Source of the DNA: a bacterium
Lineage (GTDB): Bacteria; CBDUZB01; JAGLHV01
Length of the DNA stretch: 7,957 nucleotides
Reading direction: 5' to 3'
NCBI GenBank assembly: GCA_023132075.1
Contig: JAGLYT010000067.1
Coordinates: 1 to 7,957, forward strand
Within the stretch, counting starts at the first letter, position 1. The number at the start of each line of letters is the position of its first letter. A model generated the notes under the pieces. That model made no database searches and was not told where the DNA came from. It saw only the letters and a list, made by a program, of their open reading frames with translations. The position numbers and the translations under genes were made by a program. Shown here in pieces: positions 5,517 through 7,957 of this stretch.

Positions 5517-7460
5517 ATGAGATGTCCTAAGTGTAAGAAGGAAATGTCTGTTTTGGAAAAGGTTTGTGGAGCGTGCGGGTATGTTTTTGATAAGGGGGTT
5601 TTTAATAAGCTTTCATGTTATTTTGGGTTAAAAAATCAATTTAGAAGTTTGTGGTTGCTTAAACATAAATTTCAGGAAGAACTGGAAGTTCTCAATAATA
5701 AAATAAAACAATATGAAGAAATGTTGACCGATGATTTAAAAAATTTATCAGCAAATATTCCAAAGGAAGAAATTAAGCAAAAGGAGGAAGTAGCGGATGA
5801 GGTTAAGATTGAGAAAAAAATTACCCGTTCTAACCTTGAAATCCGTTTTGGACAGAAATGGTTGCTTATTATTGGAATAATATTAACCATTTTTGGTGTT
5901 GGTTATTACCTTAAATATTCATTTGAGCAGGGATGGGTTGGCCCTTCCGGCCGGGTGGCAATGAGTTATTTATTTGGCACAGCGTTTCTTTTTACCGCTA
6001 ATAAATTAATACAGAAAAAATTTAACAAGTTAGGTTTGTCTCTGTATGGGGGGGGGACGGCAATACTTTATTCTGCTACTTTTGCTGCTTTCCAGATTTA
6101 TCATTTATTTAATCAGCCGCTTTCAATGGGATTAATGATTTTGATTACTATGCTGGTATGTTCGTTATCTCTTTTTTATAATACCAAATGGCTGGCGGTA
6201 TTAGGCCTTATTGGAGGGTTTCTTACCCCGATTTTACTCAATACGGGTCAGGATAATCAAGTTGCGCTGATGTTGTATATGCTCATTCTTAACAGCGGTT
6301 TGCTTATAATAGCTTTTCAGAAAAAATGGGAGCTGCTTAATGTGCTGGGTTTTATTTTTACTTATCTTTTGTTTAGTGTCTGGTATGCAAATCATTATTG
6401 TTTAGATGAATTTTGGGTTACTATACTTTTTCTTAATGTATTTTATCTAATCTACAGTGTTGTTCCTTTTGCTTATCAACTTAGAGAAAAAATTACAGAA
6501 AAGATGAATGCATTTTACATAATGATATTTAATTCGTTTTTTGCTTTTGGGTATAGCTATTTTATGATTAAGCAGCGTTTTGCAGTAGAATGGGTTAGTG
6601 TAGTAACAATTATTTATGCGGCTATATTTCTTTTGATGGCTAATTATTTATATAAAAAGAATATGCATCGGATAGACGGGTTTATTATTCTTATTTCAAA
6701 AGCAGCATTTTTTTTAATTATTACTATTCCTATAATGTTTTCACAACACTGGATTACTATTTTCTGGATGGCTCAGGTGATAATGTTATTTTGGTTGGGT
6801 AGTAAGTTAAATCGGCATATTCTGGTTAAGGGTTCATATGTGTTGTTTGCAGTTACATTATATAAATTCCTATTTTATGATTACGGTTCAATTTTCAAAC
6901 TTCGCGTATATGGATGGTTTATAAAACCTTCTTATGGGTATATGATTGTTGAACGTTATTTAACCTTATTTTTTTTGTTAGCCGGAGTATACATATTTGC
7001 CCGTATGGTGAAAAAAACCGGGGGGCAATATGTAACGGAAGAGTCTTTGCCCCAATTAGCTCAAAAATTAAGCATAAGAAATTCTTTCAGAATATATGCT
7101 GTTTGGGGGTCTATGCTGTTTATTGTCTTGAATATTGAAACTGCTGCTTTTTTTCATGATTATTTATTGCACGCTCGGTTTGCGGCAATATCGGTTTTAT
7201 GGACGGGTTTTTCCGTAATGTTGATGGTTAAAGGGTTTAAAGATAATAATTCTATATTTCGGAGAGTTGCTCTTGGATTATTCATAATTACGATTATGAA
7301 GGTATTCTTCGCCGATATTTCCAATATTAGTACTCCGTATCGGGTCATATCATTTATTCTTTTAGGTCTGGTGCTTATTCAGGTATCTTTTTTATATTAC
7401 AAATACAAGGATAAGTTGATTTCTGTTATTTCCGGAGATAAAAAGGAGGAGGAGGAATAA
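5517..7460 (+). CDS. DUF2339-family polytopic membrane protein with N-terminal zinc ribbon
   Basis: This 647-aa protein belongs to the DUF2339 family, whose function is unknown. It begins with a four-Cys zinc ribbon (Cys3, Cys6, Cys17, Cys20), then a predicted coiled coil (about 48-80) and a charged linker to about residue 105. The membrane part starts with the family's usual opening (FGQKWLLIIGIILTIFGVGYY at about 111-131, then GWVGPSGRVAMS). It continues as roughly 17 hydrophobic segments to about residue 628, with the characteristic STPYRVISFILLGLVL near the end, and a short charged tail. The zinc ribbon and coiled coil are probably cytoplasmic and may bind a partner. Residues 178-180 (Gly-Gly-Gly, a spot that is Gly-rich in the family) are encoded by nine consecutive G at 6048-6056. 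Its stop overlaps the next start as TAATG, and that gene is DUF3999-like, a known neighbour of DUF2339. Family assignment is firm; the job is not known. Confidence 0.9.
   Translation: MRCPKCKKEMSVLEKVCGACGYVFDKGVFNKLSCYFGLKNQFRSLWLLKHKFQEELEVLNNKIKQYEEMLTDDLKNLSANIPKEEIKQKEEVADEVKIEKKITRSNLEIRFGQKWLLIIGIILTIFGVGYYLKYSFEQGWVGPSGRVAMSYLFGTAFLFTANKLIQKKFNKLGLSLYGGGTAILYSATFAAFQIYHLFNQPLSMGLMILITMLVCSLSLFYNTKWLAVLGLIGGFLTPILLNTGQDNQVALMLYMLILNSGLLIIAFQKKWELLNVLGFIFTYLLFSVWYANHYCLDEFWVTILFLNVFYLIYSVVPFAYQLREKITEKMNAFYIMIFNSFFAFGYSYFMIKQRFAVEWVSVVTIIYAAIFLLMANYLYKKNMHRIDGFIILISKAAFFLIITIPIMFSQHWITIFWMAQVIMLFWLGSKLNRHILVKGSYVLFAVTLYKFLFYDYGSIFKLRVYGWFIKPSYGYMIVERYLTLFFLLAGVYIFARMVKKTGGQYVTEESLPQLAQKLSIRNSFRIYAVWGSMLFIVLNIETAAFFHDYLLHARFAAISVLWTGFSVMLMVKGFKDNNSIFRRVALGLFIITIMKVFFADISNISTPYRVISFILLGLVLIQVSFLYYKYKDKLISVISGDKKEEEE
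7445..7456 (+). promoter_or_regulatory. Tandem GGA ribosome binding site inside the DUF2339 3' end
   Basis: Four consecutive GGA units offer several Shine-Dalgarno registers four to seven bases before the ATG at 7460. The same bases lie in the codons for the acidic Glu tail of the upstream protein, so its C-terminus doubles as the ribosome binding site of the downstream gene. Confidence 0.75.
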
Positions 7461-7957
7461 TGAAAAAAATAATCGTCTGGTTTTGTTTTTTATTGTTTCC
7501 CGGGATTGTTTTTTCGGCCGATGTTTGTGTTCCTTTAAAACCGCAGGATTTTAAATATTCTCTTGAACTTAACGGAGCAATAGCCAAAGACAATATTTAT
7601 CAGATTCATTTAGGAAATGGTGTGTTGGGAAAATGTATTCCCGGTTGTAAGGACATCAGATTATTTGATTCAAAGAATAATGAAATTCCGTATGTAATTT
7701 TGGACTATAATTATATCTCGGAAAAAGATAAGATGCACAGGCTTAAAATCACAAAATACCGTTATGATGAAAATTCCGCTGTGATTACCCTTTCTGCTTT
7801 AGAGAAAGAAAATAAAGAAAAAGACATTCAAATTAATGCTATTTATCTTGATATAGGGAATAATGATTTTAATAAAAAAGTAAAAATAAGCGGAAGTAAT
7901 GATGGAAAAAAGTGGGTGTTGGTAAAAAGAGATACCATATACGATTTTTCTTCCCAG
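7460..7957 (+). CDS. DUF3999-family exported protein (3' end beyond window)
   Basis: The first 166 codons are open and the gene continues past the window edge. The start ATG shares one base with the DUF2339 stop (TAATG) and has a very strong upstream GGA-repeat ribosome binding site, so the two genes are translationally coupled. A signal peptide covers about residues 1-20 (KK, a hydrophobic core, then VFSA-D), so the protein is exported. The mature part is rich in predicted beta strands. The segment IYQIHLGNGVLGKCIPGCKD followed by IRLFDSKNNEIPYVI matches the opening pattern of DUF3999 proteins (a strand, then 'DLRVFD..G.EVPY'). Cys23, Cys59 and Cys63 are present in the exported portion and could form disulphides. 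Full family members are usually over 400 aa and often end in a membrane helix, which cannot be checked here. Function is unknown; the assignment rests on pattern and on the DUF2339 neighbour. Confidence 0.8.
   Translation, partial: MKKIIVWFCFLLFPGIVFSADVCVPLKPQDFKYSLELNGAIAKDNIYQIHLGNGVLGKCIPGCKDIRLFDSKNNEIPYVILDYNYISEKDKMHRLKITKYRYDENSAVITLSALEKENKEKDIQINAIYLDIGNNDFNKKVKISGSNDGKKWVLVKRDTIYDFSSQ

Overview
The window looks like chromosomal DNA from an AT-rich, Gram-negative-type bacterium. The evidence is a PorV-like outer-membrane barrel protein, a large exported protease ending in a FlgD-like/type IX-style C-terminal domain, and a cyclic-di-GMP riboswitch. This mix is common in uncultured candidate phyla and FCB-like lineages; a candidate phylum is my guess, with low confidence. 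TGA is a normal stop, and RF2, which reads it, is encoded here.

Layout. (1) Bases 1-581: a possible promoter and an unrecognised 151-aa membrane-anchored protein on the + strand. (2) Bases 578-4093, - strand: a two-gene operon read from right to left. It begins with a c-di-GMP-I (GEMM-I) riboswitch at 4009-4093, which almost touches the start codon of an 831-aa subtilisin-family protease. The protease gene overlaps the start of the porV-like gene by ATGA. (3) Bases 4094-4264: a divergent intergenic region with candidate promoters for both directions and a leader hairpin. (4) Bases 4265-5383, + strand: prfB (peptide chain release factor 2) in one uninterrupted frame, without the usual programmed frameshift. 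(5) Bases 5384-5516: a gene-free spacer with four phased octamer repeats and a second short repeat. (6) Bases 5517-7957, + strand: a DUF2339 polytopic membrane protein with an N-terminal zinc ribbon, translationally coupled (TAATG) to a DUF3999-type exported protein that runs off the window.

The most interesting unit is the riboswitch-protease-PorV operon. It suggests that c-di-GMP, the usual motile/sessile second messenger, controls production of a secreted subtilase together with a PorV-like protein that may help bring it to the surface. The riboswitch leaves only four bases before the AUG, and I see no separate Shine-Dalgarno sequence or terminator, so control of translation initiation is the simplest model. 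The DUF2339-DUF3999 pair is a recurrent cell-envelope gene pair of unknown function. Its first gene carries a run of nine G within the reading frame, a possible slippage site.
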